DNA of 64,000 bases from Bacillus sp. B1-b2 (GTDB lineage: Bacteria; Bacillota; Bacilli; Bacillales; Cytobacillaceae): assembly GCF_009183415.1 (NCBI RefSeq), contig NZ_WEHU01000001.1, positions 348,413-412,412 on the forward strand. The letters run 5' to 3'. Positions 8,618 through 18,745 of the stretch are shown in pieces (within the stretch, counting starts at the first letter, position 1; every line of letters starts with the position of its first letter). Under the pieces are notes generated by a model. That model was not told where the DNA came from. It made no database searches and saw only the letters and a program-made list of their open reading frames with translations. The translations under genes were made by a program, and so were the position numbers.

Positions 8618-9715
8618 ATGGAGAAAAAAAGAGTAGTCGTAAAGATTGGGAGTAGTTCTTTAACTAATGCCAAAGGAGAAATTGATCAAGCAAAGCTTAT
8701 CGATCATATTTCCAGTATTTCTACCCTGAAAGAAATGGGGCATGAAGTGATATTAGTATCTTCTGGTGCAGTTGCCGCAGGATTTAAGAAACTAGGATAT
8801 CCATCAAGACCTGTTACATTAAAAGGAAAGCAAGCAGCTGCAGCAGTTGGTCAAAGTTTATTAATTCAAAGCTATAATGATCAATTAAGTAAATATGGAA
8901 TTATTCCTGCTCAAATTCTTCTAACTAGAAATGATTTTTCTAAAAGAGAGCGATATAGAAATGCTTACTCTACCATAATGGAGCTATTAGAAAGAGGAAT
9001 ACTGCCCATTATCAATGAAAATGATACCGTTTCTGTAGAAGAATTGACTTTCGGAGATAATGATATGTTATCAGCCCTTGTAAGTGGATTAGTTCATGCA
9101 GATCAATTAATTATTTTAACAGATATTAATGGGTTATATGACAGTAATCCGAAAGATAATATTCATGCCAAACGTTATCAGTATCTTCCTGAAATTACAG
9201 AAGAATTATTGGATGGCGCTAAAGGTACTGGTTCAAAAGTTGGGACTGGTGGTATGAAATCAAAGCTTATCGCCGCTGAAACGGCACTTACTTTGGGAGT
9301 GAAAGTATTTATAGGGAATGGAACTGGCGAATTAAAACTAATTGATATTCTAGAAGGTAAAGGAGATGGAACCTATATTGGTTCAGAAGATTTAATCTCC
9401 ATTAATAGTAATCGTCAATGGATCGCTCTACATTCTGTTGTACAAGGTAAGATTTTTGTTGATAGTGGTGCTGAAAATGCACTTTTGAAAAAAGGAAGTA
9501 GTTTATTACCAGCAGGTATTGTAAGAATTGACGGAGAATTTGAAAAGGGTAGTGTTGTAGAAGTATATGGGAAGAAAAATAGGATTGGAAAAGGAGAAGT
9601 TCAATATTCTTCTAAAGAGCTTTCCCAGTTGATTGCAAATAGAAATAATAAAGAAAGTGTTAATCAGCCAACTTCAATAGAAGTCATTCATCGAAATAAA
9701 TGGGTTCAAGCCTAA
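8618..9715 (+). CDS. proB: Glutamate 5-kinase
   Basis: First committed step of proline synthesis from glutamate. The 365-residue protein has an amino-acid-kinase domain ([11 protein letters not shown] at the N-terminus, [37 protein letters not shown]) followed by a C-terminal PUA domain from about residue 275. That is the standard proB architecture and length. The ATG follows TTGGAGGATACAA and lies 36 bases after the T-box terminator. It is regulated by proline tRNA charging. proA follows closely and supplies the next enzyme. Confidence 0.97.
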   Translation: MEKKRVVVKIGSSSLTNAKGEIDQAKLIDHISSISTLKEMGHEVILVSSGAVAAGFKKLGYPSRPVTLKGKQAAAAVGQSLLIQSYNDQLSKYGIIPAQILLTRNDFSKRERYRNAYSTIMELLERGILPIINENDTVSVEELTFGDNDMLSALVSGLVHADQLIILTDINGLYDSNPKDNIHAKRYQYLPEITEELLDGAKGTGSKVGTGGMKSKLIAAETALTLGVKVFIGNGTGELKLIDILEGKGDGTYIGSEDLISINSNRQWIALHSVVQGKIFVDSGAENALLKKGSSLLPAGIVRIDGEFEKGSVVEVYGKKNRIGKGEVQYSSKELSQLIANRNNKESVNQPTSIEVIHRNKWVQA

Positions 9716-9731
9716 TAAAGGAGTGTTTAAT

Positions 9732-10979
9732 ATGGGAGAAGTGAAACAAAAAGGAAAACTTGCTAAAAAGGCAAGCTATGAACTATTAAATAAAACAACA
9801 ACAGAAAAAAATGAAGCACTTTTACTAATTAGCAAACAGCTTATTACAGATATGGATTATATAATAAATGAAAATAAAATAGACTTAGAAAATGGAAAAC
9901 AAGCAGGATTGTCTACCTCCGTCCTTGATAGAATTATGTTAGATGAAAAAAGAGTAAAAGATATGGCTTTAGCACTTGAACAGCTTGTGAAGTTAAAAGA
10001 TCCAGTTGGAACAGTTGTCGAAGAAATAGAAAAAGAAAATGGCTTGAAAATCTTGAAGAAGTCTGTGCCAATTGGAGTAATGGGGATGATATATGAGGCT
10101 AGACCTAATGTTACGATAGATGCGGCAAGTCTTTCTTTAAAAACGGGTAATAGTATTATTTTGCGTGGAAGTTCTTCTGCAAGTGCTTCTAATATGGCGC
10201 TAGTAAAGTCCGTTCATAGTGCACTGAAGAAATCGGCTTTACCAGTGGATGCAGTACAATTGATAGAAGATACAAGCCGAGAAACAGCAAAGGAGCTATT
10301 TCATTTAAAAGAATATTTAGATGTTTTAATTCCAAGAGGTGGAAAAGGGTTGATTGATACAGTCGTAAGAGAGGCTTCTGTACCAGTTATTGAAACAGGT
10401 GCTGGTAATTGTCATCTCTATATCGATCAATCAGCTGATAAAGAAATGGCATTTAGTATTAGTTTAAATGGAAAAGTGCAGCGCCCTTCTGTATGTAATG
10501 CATTAGAGACGATATTAATGGAAAAAGACTGGTTTCATTCTCACGGGGTAGCTTTATTGAATGCGTTACATGAGCAAAGCGTCGAAATATATGGAGATAA
10601 AATGGTCCAAGAAAATTTTCCTTTAGCAAAAGAAGCAACAGAGGAAGATTGGTATACAGAGTATTCTGCTTTAAAAATAAGTGTGAAAGTGGTAGAGGAT
10701 GTTATAGAAGCTATCGAGCATATTAATACATATGGAACGAAGCACTCAGAAGCAATTGTTACCGCATCAGAAAAAAATGCAGAGCTGTTTTTATCAACTG
10801 TTGATGCAGCTTGTGTGTACCATAATGCTAGTACTCGTTTTACAGATGGATTTGAATTTGGTTACGGAGCGGAAATTGGGATAAGTACACAAAAATTACA
10901 TGCTAGAGGACCAATGGGATTAAATGCATTAACTTCTGTTAAATATTTTGTTTACGGAGAAGGTCAAGTAAGAAACTAA
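9732..10979 (+). CDS. proA: Glutamate-5-semialdehyde dehydrogenase (gamma-glutamyl phosphate reductase)
   Basis: Reduces gamma-glutamyl phosphate, the unstable product of ProB, with NADPH. The 415-residue protein shows the family signatures: [26 protein letters not shown] for cofactor binding, [20 protein letters not shown], and [12 protein letters not shown], where the usual catalytic Cys falls. The ATG at 9732 is chosen because AAAGGAGTG ends about six bases ahead; the in-frame GTG at 9723 overlaps that site. ProA and ProB normally form a channelling complex, consistent with adjacent genes. Confidence 0.97.
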   Translation: MGEVKQKGKLAKKASYELLNKTTTEKNEALLLISKQLITDMDYIINENKIDLENGKQAGLSTSVLDRIMLDEKRVKDMALALEQLVKLKDPVGTVVEEIEKENGLKILKKSVPIGVMGMIYEARPNVTIDAASLSLKTGNSIILRGSSSASASNMALVKSVHSALKKSALPVDAVQLIEDTSRETAKELFHLKEYLDVLIPRGGKGLIDTVVREASVPVIETGAGNCHLYIDQSADKEMAFSISLNGKVQRPSVCNALETILMEKDWFHSHGVALLNALHEQSVEIYGDKMVQENFPLAKEATEEDWYTEYSALKISVKVVEDVIEAIEHINTYGTKHSEAIVTASEKNAELFLSTVDAACVYHNASTRFTDGFEFGYGAEIGISTQKLHARGPMGLNALTSVKYFVYGEGQVRN

Positions 10980-10999
10980 TTATTACAGCACATATCTTA

Positions 11000-11030
11000 G
11001 AATACAGAGGTGACTTTTCCCTCTGTATTC
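11000..11030 (+). terminator. Hairpin after proA
   Basis: A perfect 11-base stem, GAATACAGAGG with CCTCTGTATTC, around a 9-base loop. There is no U run, so it may act as a terminator only weakly or serve as an mRNA 3' end. Confidence 0.55.
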
Positions 11031-11162
11031 CTAACCTAAGAATAATGTAATAGTTTTTTTATAACTAGATAGTTAGTTTGCTATTTATCTATACACCTTA
11101 TTGCGAAAAATGGAGTGTATTATAATGGATTATACATAGTGTAACTATCAAGTAAATGCAGA

Positions 11163-12077
11163 ATGGATGATGTTATTTTGGAATACTTAAGTGTCTTATT
11201 ACCTATTTTCTTTATCTTTGGAGTAGGGTTTATTGGTCAAAAAACCCTTGATATTAAACCGAAGACGATTTCAACAATGACCGTATATTTAATGACTCCA
11301 TTATTGTCATTTAGTGTATTTTATGAAACAACTTTTAATATGGAGTATTTATGGATGGCAATTTATGCTCTTGTTTTAGTACTTTCCGTTGTTCTTATTA
11401 TTTATATTGTAGGATTTTTTAAAGGATATACAGTAAGAAAAACCTGTGGAATGATCTTATCTTCTGCTTTTATGAATAATGGGAATTATGGTACGCCTTT
11501 GGTGCTATTTGTATTTGGAGAACCTGGCTTAAAATATGCTGTTATCTTAATGGTCATTCAGCAACTTATTATGGTTACAATAGGTGTTTACTATGCCGCG
11601 AAAGGTTCTAGTGAAGGTGCTGGCATGAATGAAACAATGAAGAAAGTACTAAGAGTTCCTGTAATGTATGGAGCTTTACTTGGTGCTCTTTTTCATTTTT
11701 TTCAGATACCAATTGGAGAAACGATGCTTACTGCTATTAAGCTAGTAGGAGATGCGGCAATTCCTACTGTTATGTTAGTGCTTGGGATGCAGCTTGCCAC
11801 AATTTCTACTCGGAATTTACAAATTGGTTCTCTTTCTTTTGCTTTAACATTAAAATTAATTGTCGCTCCTCTAGTTGCATGGGGATTAACAATGATATTA
11901 CCTGTTGATGATCTATTAAAACAGATTATGATTTTACTAGCTGGTATGCCTGCTGCTGCGAATACTACTATGTATGCACTTCAGTATGATACAGAACCGC
12001 AATTTGTTTCAACAGCAACTTTTTTTAGTACATTAGCAAGTTTAATCACATTGCCTATTATTCTTTCATTAATATAA
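11163..12077 (+). CDS. AEC-family permease (auxin efflux carrier fold)
   Basis: A 304-residue membrane protein with about ten hydrophobic segments in two halves, as in the AEC family. Typical landmarks are the N-terminal FGVGFIGQK, the NNGNYGTPLVLFVFGE segment, and the C-terminal MPAAANTTMYALQY stretch. Members move organic acids or amino acids, or act as unknown carriers; no substrate can be inferred. No strong ribosome site precedes this ATG, so the start is less certain than the frame. Confidence 0.8.
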   Translation: MDDVILEYLSVLLPIFFIFGVGFIGQKTLDIKPKTISTMTVYLMTPLLSFSVFYETTFNMEYLWMAIYALVLVLSVVLIIYIVGFFKGYTVRKTCGMILSSAFMNNGNYGTPLVLFVFGEPGLKYAVILMVIQQLIMVTIGVYYAAKGSSEGAGMNETMKKVLRVPVMYGALLGALFHFFQIPIGETMLTAIKLVGDAAIPTVMLVLGMQLATISTRNLQIGSLSFALTLKLIVAPLVAWGLTMILPVDDLLKQIMILLAGMPAAANTTMYALQYDTEPQFVSTATFFSTLASLITLPIILSLI

Positions 12078-12136
12078 GGCATATTCCTTTTGATACCTTT
12101 TGATTAAAGAGTTTTAATCAAATAGTAATAACTATA

Positions 12137-12172
12137 CCGAACTATTCTGGAATTATTTCTATAATAGTTCGG
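12137..12172. terminator. Hairpin between converging genes
   Basis: CCGAACTATT (12137-12146) pairs perfectly with AATAGTTCGG (12163-12172). It lies between the AEC gene and the convergent YitT gene, without a long U run on either side. Confidence 0.5.
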
Positions 12173-12240
12173 AATATTTATTTGATCTGCTATTTTTTAT
12201 AAAAAAGAAGTAATAGCAATTTTTCTCTACAGGTAAGCAT

Positions 12241-13113
12241 TTAATGATTAGCAGTTTTATTAAATTTCCCTCCATGTGCTTCCTGTGTATCCATAATGGT
12301 AATAAATGCGTTTGGATCAATGTCTAGCACGATGCTTTTAAATTTTGCCACCTCAAGCCTAGTGAAAACGACATACAGTACTTCTTTTTCTTGAGCTAAA
12401 TATCCTCCTGTTCCTTTCAATTTTGTTACACCCCTACCAAGTCGATCAGATAGTGCATCTGAAATTTCTTCATATTCATTGGAAATGACCATTGCCGCTT
12501 TCGTATCATCAAATCCTTGTATGATGGCATCAATTGCTCTACTAGCAATATAGTATGTAAGAATAGAAAACATAGCTTGTTCCCATCCCAATACAAATCC
12601 TGCCCATGAGAAAATAAAGACGTTAATAAACATAACAAATTCTCCAACAGAAAAAGGTATATTCCTAAGAAGTAAAATCCCAAGAATTTCAGTACCATCC
12701 AGTGCTCCAGAATTACGAATAACAATCCCAACACCTGCTCCTAAAAGTAATCCTCCAAACACAGTCGCAAGTAAAGGCTGTGTTGTTATAGGCAGAGATT
12801 CAATATATTGAAATAACCATTCAAATATGGCCAACATTATAATGGAGTAAAGAGAAGATAAAAAGAACTTTTTACCGATGTATTTATATCCTGCAAAAAG
12901 AAAAGGCAAGTTTATGATAAAAACCAGAATACCAAAACTAAAACCAGACATATAGTTAATAATTAGAGAGATTCCTATTAATCCTCCATCGATAATTGTA
13001 TTCGGAACTAAAAATAAATCGATAGCAATTGCCGCAAATCCTGCTCCTAAAGTTAACATGAGATACCGAATAATAATGGTTAAAATACCTTCTTTTTTAT
13101 GATTTTTTGCCAT
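12241..13113 (-). CDS. YitT-family membrane protein with C-terminal DUF2179
   Basis: About 290 residues: five or six hydrophobic segments up to about residue 210, then a soluble C-terminal domain. The membrane part carries the GGLIGISL motif near the N-terminus and [11 protein letters not shown]. The soluble part matches the DUF2179 pattern ([22 protein letters not shown] and [13 protein letters not shown]). The ATG at 13113 follows GGAAAGGTGT; an upstream ATG at 13143 would include this site within the gene. Function is unknown. A shorter YitT protein without DUF2179 lies at 18746. Confidence 0.85.
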   Translation of the reverse strand: MAKNHKKEGILTIIIRYLMLTLGAGFAAIAIDLFLVPNTIIDGGLIGISLIINYMSGFSFGILVFIINLPFLFAGYKYIGKKFFLSSLYSIIMLAIFEWLFQYIESLPITTQPLLATVFGGLLLGAGVGIVIRNSGALDGTEILGILLLRNIPFSVGEFVMFINVFIFSWAGFVLGWEQAMFSILTYYIASRAIDAIIQGFDDTKAAMVISNEYEEISDALSDRLGRGVTKLKGTGGYLAQEKEVLYVVFTRLEVAKFKSIVLDIDPNAFITIMDTQEAHGGKFNKTANH

Positions 13114-13227
13114 TAAAAACACCTTTCCACCTATCTTAAACAAAGTATCCTATTATTTACCTGATTCACTCTAAATTATACATAGCGAATGGGTATGTAT
13201 AGGATTGAGAAAATGAAAGGTAATTTC

Positions 13228-13256
13228 TTGCATTCATTGATAATGGGATATACAAT
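13228..13256 (+). promoter_or_regulatory. Likely sigma-A promoter of the PadR gene cluster
   Basis: TTGCAT (13228-13233) and TACAAT (13251-13256) are 17 bases apart, about 40 bases before the PadR start. Confidence 0.6.
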
Positions 13257-13297
13257 GATAGTCAAATAGTACATTTTATTTCTAGGTAGGTGTTTTT

Positions 13298-13630
13298 ATG
13301 TTTAATCGAGAATTAGTAAAAGGAAGTACGTCTTTAATTCTTCTTCAATTATTAGCAGAGAAAGAAATGTATGGCTACGAGCTAGTAAAAGAAATGGAAA
13401 AACGAAGTGACTATTCTTTACAAGTGAAAGAGGGTACTCTTTATCCGGCGTTACATAAGTTAGAAAAACAAGAGTATGTAAACTCTTTTTGGAAAGAATC
13501 GGAGAAAGGACCAGCAAGGAAATATTATCGGATTACAGATGCTGGAAAACTTATTTTAGAACAAAAAACAAATGAATGGAGAAATTTTGTTCAAACCATT
13601 GATAAAGTAATTGGTAGTAAAAATATATGA
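13298..13630 (+). CDS. PadR-family transcriptional regulator
   Basis: A 110-residue winged-helix protein. The conserved core is [11 protein letters not shown], then [21 protein letters not shown], then the wing [14 protein letters not shown]. This is the short PadR form without a large effector domain. Its stop overlaps the start of the next gene by four bases (ATGA), a common arrangement in which PadR controls a HAAS-domain membrane protein. It likely regulates its own operon. Confidence 0.9.
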   Translation: MFNRELVKGSTSLILLQLLAEKEMYGYELVKEMEKRSDYSLQVKEGTLYPALHKLEKQEYVNSFWKESEKGPARKYYRITDAGKLILEQKTNEWRNFVQTIDKVIGSKNI

Positions 13631-14268
13631 TTACCACTCGAGAAGAATATATAAAGCAGCTTCGCCAGTTATTAAAGAAACAGAAATACAGCGAGGATAT
13701 TTGCACAGAGTATAATAGGCATATTTATGATTTATTAGAGGAAATTTGTCAGGAAAAAGCATGCAGGGAAGAAGAGGCGATGAAAATAGTTCTAGAAAAA
13801 TTAGGATCACCTACTGCTATTGCTTCTATATATCAAGTGATTTCCCTTACCCCGAATAAGTCACATTGGATGTTTTTTCTTGCCAATTTATGTTTTTTTA
13901 TCAGTGGCTGTTTATTGACAGTTATCTATCATCTTTTTCCTGTACCAATTATTAATAAACTATGGATGGCATTAACCAGTAGTCCATCTATCCTGATTAT
14001 CTTATATTTTATATATTGGTTATTTGTAGGATACGAATTAGGGAAAGAATTCGGATTAGGTGCTAAAAAAATCTTAATCAGAACCTTTTTCTTTTCTCTT
14101 ATACCTAATGTACTATTAATGTCTTTTATTATCTTCCGTATTATTCCTATCACGATATTTGCTCCTTTGTTAACTCCAGAATTTATTTTAATCTGTATAG
14201 TTTTTACAGTTTCTCTATATCCAATTAGTTTTGTAGGGTTTCGATTTGGAATATTGAGATCGGTATGA
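13627..14268 (+). CDS. HAAS (DUF1700-type) membrane protein
   Basis: The 213-residue protein begins with a helical HAAS-type domain (about 1-75: [25 protein letters not shown], then [11 protein letters not shown]). About four or five hydrophobic segments follow. Such proteins are usually encoded next to PadR regulators and are thought to be membrane-linked signalling partners; the exact role is not established. It overlaps padR by four bases, and the sigma-factor gene follows, so an anti-sigma-like or sensor role is an inference from position only. Confidence 0.75.
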   Translation: MITTREEYIKQLRQLLKKQKYSEDICTEYNRHIYDLLEEICQEKACREEEAMKIVLEKLGSPTAIASIYQVISLTPNKSHWMFFLANLCFFISGCLLTVIYHLFPVPIINKLWMALTSSPSILIILYFIYWLFVGYELGKEFGLGAKKILIRTFFFSLIPNVLLMSFIIFRIIPITIFAPLLTPEFILICIVFTVSLYPISFVGFRFGILRSV

Positions 14269-14348
14269 TATTTCTAAAAAAATTATTACACCCGTATCTT
14301 TTTATAGTATTCAAACGTTTAATAAGTAATAAGAAAGGAGGAAGAAAA

Positions 14349-14960
14349 GTGAAGCAACAACAAAAGGAATATGAATTTAATGAATTATATCTGAAATTGG
14401 ATCAATATTGTCAATATATTGCTCAGGATAAATGGGAAAAAGAAGACCTAATTCAAGAGACCTTTCTAAAGGCGATGAATAAGTATGAAAGTCGTGAGCT
14501 CACACCTGCATTATTAAAGAAAATAGCTAATAATCAGCGTTTAGATTGGATAAGAAAAAAGAAAGAACTTCCTCAACTTCTTACAAATGAAAGCAGTACG
14601 ATACATGAATTATTGCCAAAAATGGTGGTTGCTGAACATTTAGCTGATAATTTAACGTTTAAACAAGGTACAGTATATATGCTTGTAGAGGGATTTCAAT
14701 TTCAATTAAAAGAAGCAGCACAATGCTTAATGATTACAGAAACAGCAGTGAAATCCATTCTTTTTAGAGCGAGGAATCAGCTAAGAAAACTTGGTAGCCA
14801 AGTTAATGAAGAAGATCAAAGTGACACGTCCAATATAAGTAGTCTTTATTATAAGGTGCTTAAGCAAGAAGATCCAAGAGAATTAATCACCGAATACGTG
14901 AAGAAATATCAGGCAAAACAGCCATATGCTAAGCAAAGTGTTATGCTAATGGCCGCATAA
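14349..14960 (+). CDS. ECF-type RNA polymerase sigma factor
   Basis: About 203 residues. Region 2 is visible as [16 protein letters not shown] and [10 protein letters not shown], and region 4 as [33 protein letters not shown]-terminal tail of about 55 residues follows. I use the GTG at 14349 because AAGAAAGGAGG stands seven to eight bases ahead. The longer frame from ATG 14265 overlaps the HAAS stop and would add 28 residues rich in hydrophobic and basic side chains before the domain. The clpP paralogue lies 17 bases downstream. Target promoters are unknown. Confidence 0.82.
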   Translation: MKQQQKEYEFNELYLKLDQYCQYIAQDKWEKEDLIQETFLKAMNKYESRELTPALLKKIANNQRLDWIRKKKELPQLLTNESSTIHELLPKMVVAEHLADNLTFKQGTVYMLVEGFQFQLKEAAQCLMITETAVKSILFRARNQLRKLGSQVNEEDQSDTSNISSLYYKVLKQEDPRELITEYVKKYQAKQPYAKQSVMLMAA

Positions 14961-14977
14961 AGAAGGAGGAATCTAAA

Positions 14978-15562
14978 ATGAGTACTGTACCTTATGTGAT
15001 TGAACAATCCAATCATGGAGAGCGTTTTTATGATATATATTCTAGACTTCTGAAGGATCGAATTATCATGCTAGGAGATGAAATTAACGATCAAGTAGCA
15101 AATAATATAGTGGCACAGTTGTTATTTCTTTCTGCTGAAGATCCAGATAAGGATATTTCCCTTTATATTAATAGCCCTGGAGGCTCCACTTCTGCTGGAT
15201 TTGCTATTTATGATACGATGCAATATATAAAGCCAGATATTCGAACTATTTGTACAGGAATGGCTGCATCATTCGGCGCTATTCTTCTTATAGCGGGAAC
15301 GAAAGGAAAACGATTTGCTCTTCCAAATAGTGAAATTATGATGCATCAGCCTTTAGGTGGTACAAAAGGGCAAGCGACGGAAATTGAAATAACAGCAAAG
15401 CGAATTCTAAGGTTAAAGGATCATCTTAATCAAATCATCTCCGAACGAACAGGGCAAGAAGTGGAAAAAGTGGCACGAGATACGGAAAGAGACTTTTTTA
15501 TGACCGCTACTGAAGCTAAAACATACGGGATTATTGATCACATTATATCTTCTACAAATTAA
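14978..15562 (+). CDS. clpP: ClpP-type serine protease subunit, second-copy type
   Basis: A 194-residue ClpP with an intact catalytic triad: Ser98 in GMAASFGA, His123 in MMHQP and Asp172 in ERDFFM. It would form a tetradecamer that needs a Clp ATPase. The active-site segment [14 protein letters not shown] differs from the usual Bacillus main copy (GMAASMGA, from memory). The gene also sits in a sigma-factor cluster, so it is probably a paralogue, not the housekeeping clpP. The start follows AGAAGGAGGAATCTAAA. A perfect terminator hairpin closes the cluster. Confidence 0.92.
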   Translation: MSTVPYVIEQSNHGERFYDIYSRLLKDRIIMLGDEINDQVANNIVAQLLFLSAEDPDKDISLYINSPGGSTSAGFAIYDTMQYIKPDIRTICTGMAASFGAILLIAGTKGKRFALPNSEIMMHQPLGGTKGQATEIEITAKRILRLKDHLNQIISERTGQEVEKVARDTERDFFMTATEAKTYGIIDHIISSTN

Positions 15563-15611
15563 CAAAAGGAAAAAGGAACGCATCAAAAACATGGTTCCTT
15601 TTTCCTTTTGT
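15562..15611 (+). terminator. Terminator after clpP
   Basis: A perfect 18-base stem, ACAAAAGGAAAAAGGAAC with its complement at 15594-15611, closes a 14-base loop. The 3' arm is T-rich. Confidence 0.85.
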
Positions 15612-15678
15612 TCATTGATATCTATTAACTCAAATGAGATAATGAAATGCATGAATGAAGAAAGTAAAAGGTGAAGCA

Positions 15679-16869
15679 ATGGATATAGTAAAAGTACAAT
15701 TAGAAACAAAATACGAGAAAAGTCTTTCTAATAATAGCCCCTTGATAGAGAAGGAAGCGATCAGAAATACAAAACACTTAGCAGAAGGTCAACTGATCGA
15801 TGTCTTTACAGGTCAGAATCATTTTATTGGTAGAGGTTATTACGCAATCCAAAATAAAGGGATCGGTTGGATTCTTACTAGAGATAAAAATCAACCAATA
15901 AATTTCGATTTTTTTCAAGACCAAATAAAAAATGCTATTCATAAAAGATCATCTTTATTAGCAGATGAGAAAACAACGGCCTTTCGATTATTTAATGGAG
16001 AAGGGGATGGAATCGGTGGTTTTACCGTTGATTTATACAATGATTTTCTTCTAATCCAATGGTATAGCATAGGTATTTACCAATATAAGAATTGGGTCAT
16101 AGATGCTCTAGAAAAAACAGGCTTAGCAAAAGGAATATACGAGAAAAAAAGATTTGATCAAAAAGGAACATATATGGAAGGTGACGATTTCGTTACAGGT
16201 ACACAAGGTGATTTTCCAATAACTATCCTTGAAAATGGCATTAAATATGCTGTAGATTTAAATGATGGCGCCATGACGGGGATTTTTTTAGATCAACGTG
16301 ATGTACGGAAAACGATTCGTGATAAATATGCAAAAGGAAAAAATGTCCTTAATACATTTTCTTATACGGGAGCATTTTCAGTTGCTGCGGCAATGGGACA
16401 AAGTGCATCTACAACAAGTGTTGATCTAGCAAATCGTAGTTTGAAGAAAACAAAGGAAAACTTCCTATTAAATAATCTTGATTTAGAAAAACAAAAGATA
16501 ATAGTAGAAGATGTTTTTCATTATTTTAAATATGCAGTCAAGAAAAAACTTGCCTTTGATATGGTAGTACTTGATCCACCAAGCTTTGCGAGATCAAAAA
16601 AACATACCTTTAGTGCATCTAAAGATTATACGAAACTTCTTAAGGAAGTAATTAGTATTACTAATAGAGATGGCATCATTGTGGCATCTACAAACTGTTC
16701 TACCTTTGATATGAAACGATTTAAGAGTTTTATTTTAGCAGCTTTTGATCATAATAAAGCAAGCTACGAAATAGTGGAACAATTTGAACTACCAAGTGAT
16801 TTTGCTTCTATAAAAAGCTTGAAGGAAAGTAATTACCTAAAAGTCTTATTTATAAAGAAAAAGATTTGA
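15679..16869 (+). CDS. Class I rRNA large-subunit methyltransferase, RlmI/YwbD-like
   Basis: A 396-residue SAM-dependent methyltransferase in the family that modifies 23S rRNA cytosine. The N-terminal part is PUA-like (ending near GRGYYAIQNKGIGW), then a central adapter, then a Rossmann domain with NTFSYTGAFSVAAA and SVDLANRSL for SAM binding. The motif IV DPPSFARSKK loop follows. ATG 15679 is preceded by AAAAGGTGAAGC; an earlier in-frame ATG (15655) would put that site inside the gene. It stands alone, with terminators on both sides. Confidence 0.85.
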   Translation: MDIVKVQLETKYEKSLSNNSPLIEKEAIRNTKHLAEGQLIDVFTGQNHFIGRGYYAIQNKGIGWILTRDKNQPINFDFFQDQIKNAIHKRSSLLADEKTTAFRLFNGEGDGIGGFTVDLYNDFLLIQWYSIGIYQYKNWVIDALEKTGLAKGIYEKKRFDQKGTYMEGDDFVTGTQGDFPITILENGIKYAVDLNDGAMTGIFLDQRDVRKTIRDKYAKGKNVLNTFSYTGAFSVAAAMGQSASTTSVDLANRSLKKTKENFLLNNLDLEKQKIIVEDVFHYFKYAVKKKLAFDMVVLDPPSFARSKKHTFSASKDYTKLLKEVISITNRDGIIVASTNCSTFDMKRFKSFILAAFDHNKASYEIVEQFELPSDFASIKSLKESNYLKVLFIKKKI

Positions 16870-16890
16870 TATGCTAATATATTTTTAAAA

Positions 16891-16935
16891 GAAAAGCAGT
16901 CATTCTGTCTAACAGATATAATGACTGCTTTTTTT
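16891..16935 (+). terminator. Terminator after the rRNA methyltransferase
   Basis: AAAAGCAGTCATT pairs with AATGACTGCTTTT, followed by a run of T. Confidence 0.88.
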
Positions 16936-17125
16936 ATAGAATTCTTTTAATTGCTTGAAATTATTCTAAACATTAATACTATGATGATATAAGAACAAGT
17001 TGTAACTGCTGCACGAATAGAAAAAATACCTTATTTACGGATGAGGAGAATGAATGTAATCTATAGAATAATAGGAATGACTTTCATATAGCTTACTAAA
17101 TACATAGTTAAAGGAGATATATCGT

Positions 17126-17908
17126 ATGATAAAAGCAATAATATTTGATTTGGATGATACCATACTCTGGGATAAAAAGAGTGTAAAAGAGGCTTTCATA
17201 AAAACATGTAAACTAGCAGAAGATAAATATAAGATACCAGCTGAAAAAATAGAAGAAGCTGTTAGAAAAGAAGCTCGTACATTATATGAAGGGTATGAAA
17301 CGTTCCCTTTTACACAAATGATTGGAATTAATCCGTTTGAAGGACTTTGGGGAGAATTTGTGGATGATCATACAGAATTTAAAAGAATGAGAGAAATAGC
17401 CCCTACCTATCAAAGAGATGCATGGACGAAAGGACTTTTATCTCTTGGTATTGATGATCAAGAGCTAGGAAAGCAGATGGCAGAGGCATTTCCAATAAAC
17501 AGAAAAAATTCTCCTTTTCTTTATGAAGAAAGCTTTAAGGTATTAGATCAATTAAAAGAGCATTACCAACTTTTATTGTTAACGAACGGATCTCCACATC
17601 TACAAAATACAAAGCTAGCTATAACACCAGAAATAGCTCCATATTTTAATCATATTGTCATTTCAGGAGATTTTGGTAAAGGAAAACCAGATGCCTCTAT
17701 TTTTCACTATGCTCTTGATTTACTAAAAGTGGATAAATCTGAGTGTTTGATGGTCGGAGATAATTTAATGACAGATATACTAGGTGCAAATACAATAGGT
17801 ATGAAATCTGTTTGGATTAATCGAGAAAATAAGGAAAGAAACGAAGTATTGCCTATATATGAGATTCATTCTTTGGAAGAATTATTTCCGATTTTAGAAG
17901 GAAAGTAA
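17126..17908 (+). CDS. HAD-family phosphatase, YsaA-like
   Basis: A 260-residue HAD hydrolase with a helical cap. Motif I is FDLDDTIL at residues 7-14, motif II is LLTNGS, motif III is the Lys of GKGKPDASIF, and motif IV is VGDNLMTDILGA. Length and sequence recall B. subtilis YsaA, which has been linked to phosphoserine phosphatase activity; that substrate is an inference by similarity. The ATG follows AAAGGAGATATATCGT. It converges on an Lrp-family gene through a shared hairpin. Confidence 0.75.
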   Translation: MIKAIIFDLDDTILWDKKSVKEAFIKTCKLAEDKYKIPAEKIEEAVRKEARTLYEGYETFPFTQMIGINPFEGLWGEFVDDHTEFKRMREIAPTYQRDAWTKGLLSLGIDDQELGKQMAEAFPINRKNSPFLYEESFKVLDQLKEHYQLLLLTNGSPHLQNTKLAITPEIAPYFNHIVISGDFGKGKPDASIFHYALDLLKVDKSECLMVGDNLMTDILGANTIGMKSVWINRENKERNEVLPIYEIHSLEELFPILEGK

Positions 17909-18005
17909 ATGTACATATTTTTATTTTGAAGAGACATAAAATACTACCTAAATTCTTTTAGTCTGAGGAAAAGGAAGTATCACTACAAGATATAGAAATA
18001 ATAAA

Positions 18006-18048
18006 AAAACGCTTAGGTGCTATAGTGAAAATAGTGCCTAAGCGTTTT
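18006..18048. terminator. Bidirectional terminator
   Basis: AAAACGCTTAGG pairs with CCTAAGCGTTTT, with further pairing inside. A-rich and T-rich flanks serve both converging genes. Confidence 0.85.
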
Positions 18049-18078
18049 AATGTATTGTAGGCTATAATTCATAGACCA

Positions 18079-18525
18079 TTAGGATTCTTTATTATATGGA
18101 AGAATATGTCGATATGGAACGGGAGATGCTAAGATTACAGAGGTGTTAATTGTTCCAAAAGGAATCAATCGATCAACAAGCTCTCTCATTCCTTCAATAC
18201 CGGAAACAGCAGCCTTTATCGTATAGCTTACAAGGCCTGTTACACGATGGCATTCAATGATATCCATTTCCTTTTTTATAAATTCCTCAAAAACATATGG
18301 TTCCTCTTTTAATTCACTGATTTGAATAAATAAAAGTGTTTCTCTGCCAAGTTTCGCTGGAGAGATTCTGGCACTAAATTCTAAGATTATTCCTTTTTCC
18401 TGAAGCCGAAGTAACCTTTCGGACACACTTGGTCTGCTTAATGATAATTTTTTTGATAAATCACTAACTGTTATTCTTGCGTCTTCCTGCAAAATACCAA
18501 GAAGGTCTATGTCGATTTGATCCAT
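18079..18525 (-). CDS. Lrp/AsnC-family transcriptional regulator
   Basis: A 148-residue regulator: N-terminal helix-turn-helix (LLGILQEDARITVSDLSKKLSLSRPSVSERL) and C-terminal RAM ligand-binding domain (ECHRVTGLVSYTIKAAV). ATG 18525 follows AAAAGGGGTATATTTAAT; a longer frame from 18549 lacks a ribosome site. It is divergent from a YitT-family gene, a likely target. The effector is probably an amino acid, but which one is not visible. Confidence 0.88.
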   Translation of the reverse strand: MDQIDIDLLGILQEDARITVSDLSKKLSLSRPSVSERLLRLQEKGIILEFSARISPAKLGRETLLFIQISELKEEPYVFEEFIKKEMDIIECHRVTGLVSYTIKAAVSGIEGMRELVDRLIPFGTINTSVILASPVPYRHILPYNKES

Positions 18526-18745
18526 TATTAAATATACCCCTTTTATCAAAGTGAATGTAATGTTTCTTAAAAATGTTCAAAATATAGGAATTTTAATAAT
18601 AATACATTCAAAATGTTATGTAAAAACACCAAGATATATTCTATCATTATAAGTATAATATTTCCACAAAAAAACCACTTGAAATTTTAAAAAATCCTCC
18701 CCTTTCTTATTACATTATTTTTGTTTGCTTTAGGAGTGTTTTAAA

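Noticed and set aside
12426..12734. Alternative frame inside the YitT gene
   Set aside because: Fully contained in a well-supported gene; rich in Leu/Phe as expected for a shadow of membrane-coding DNA.
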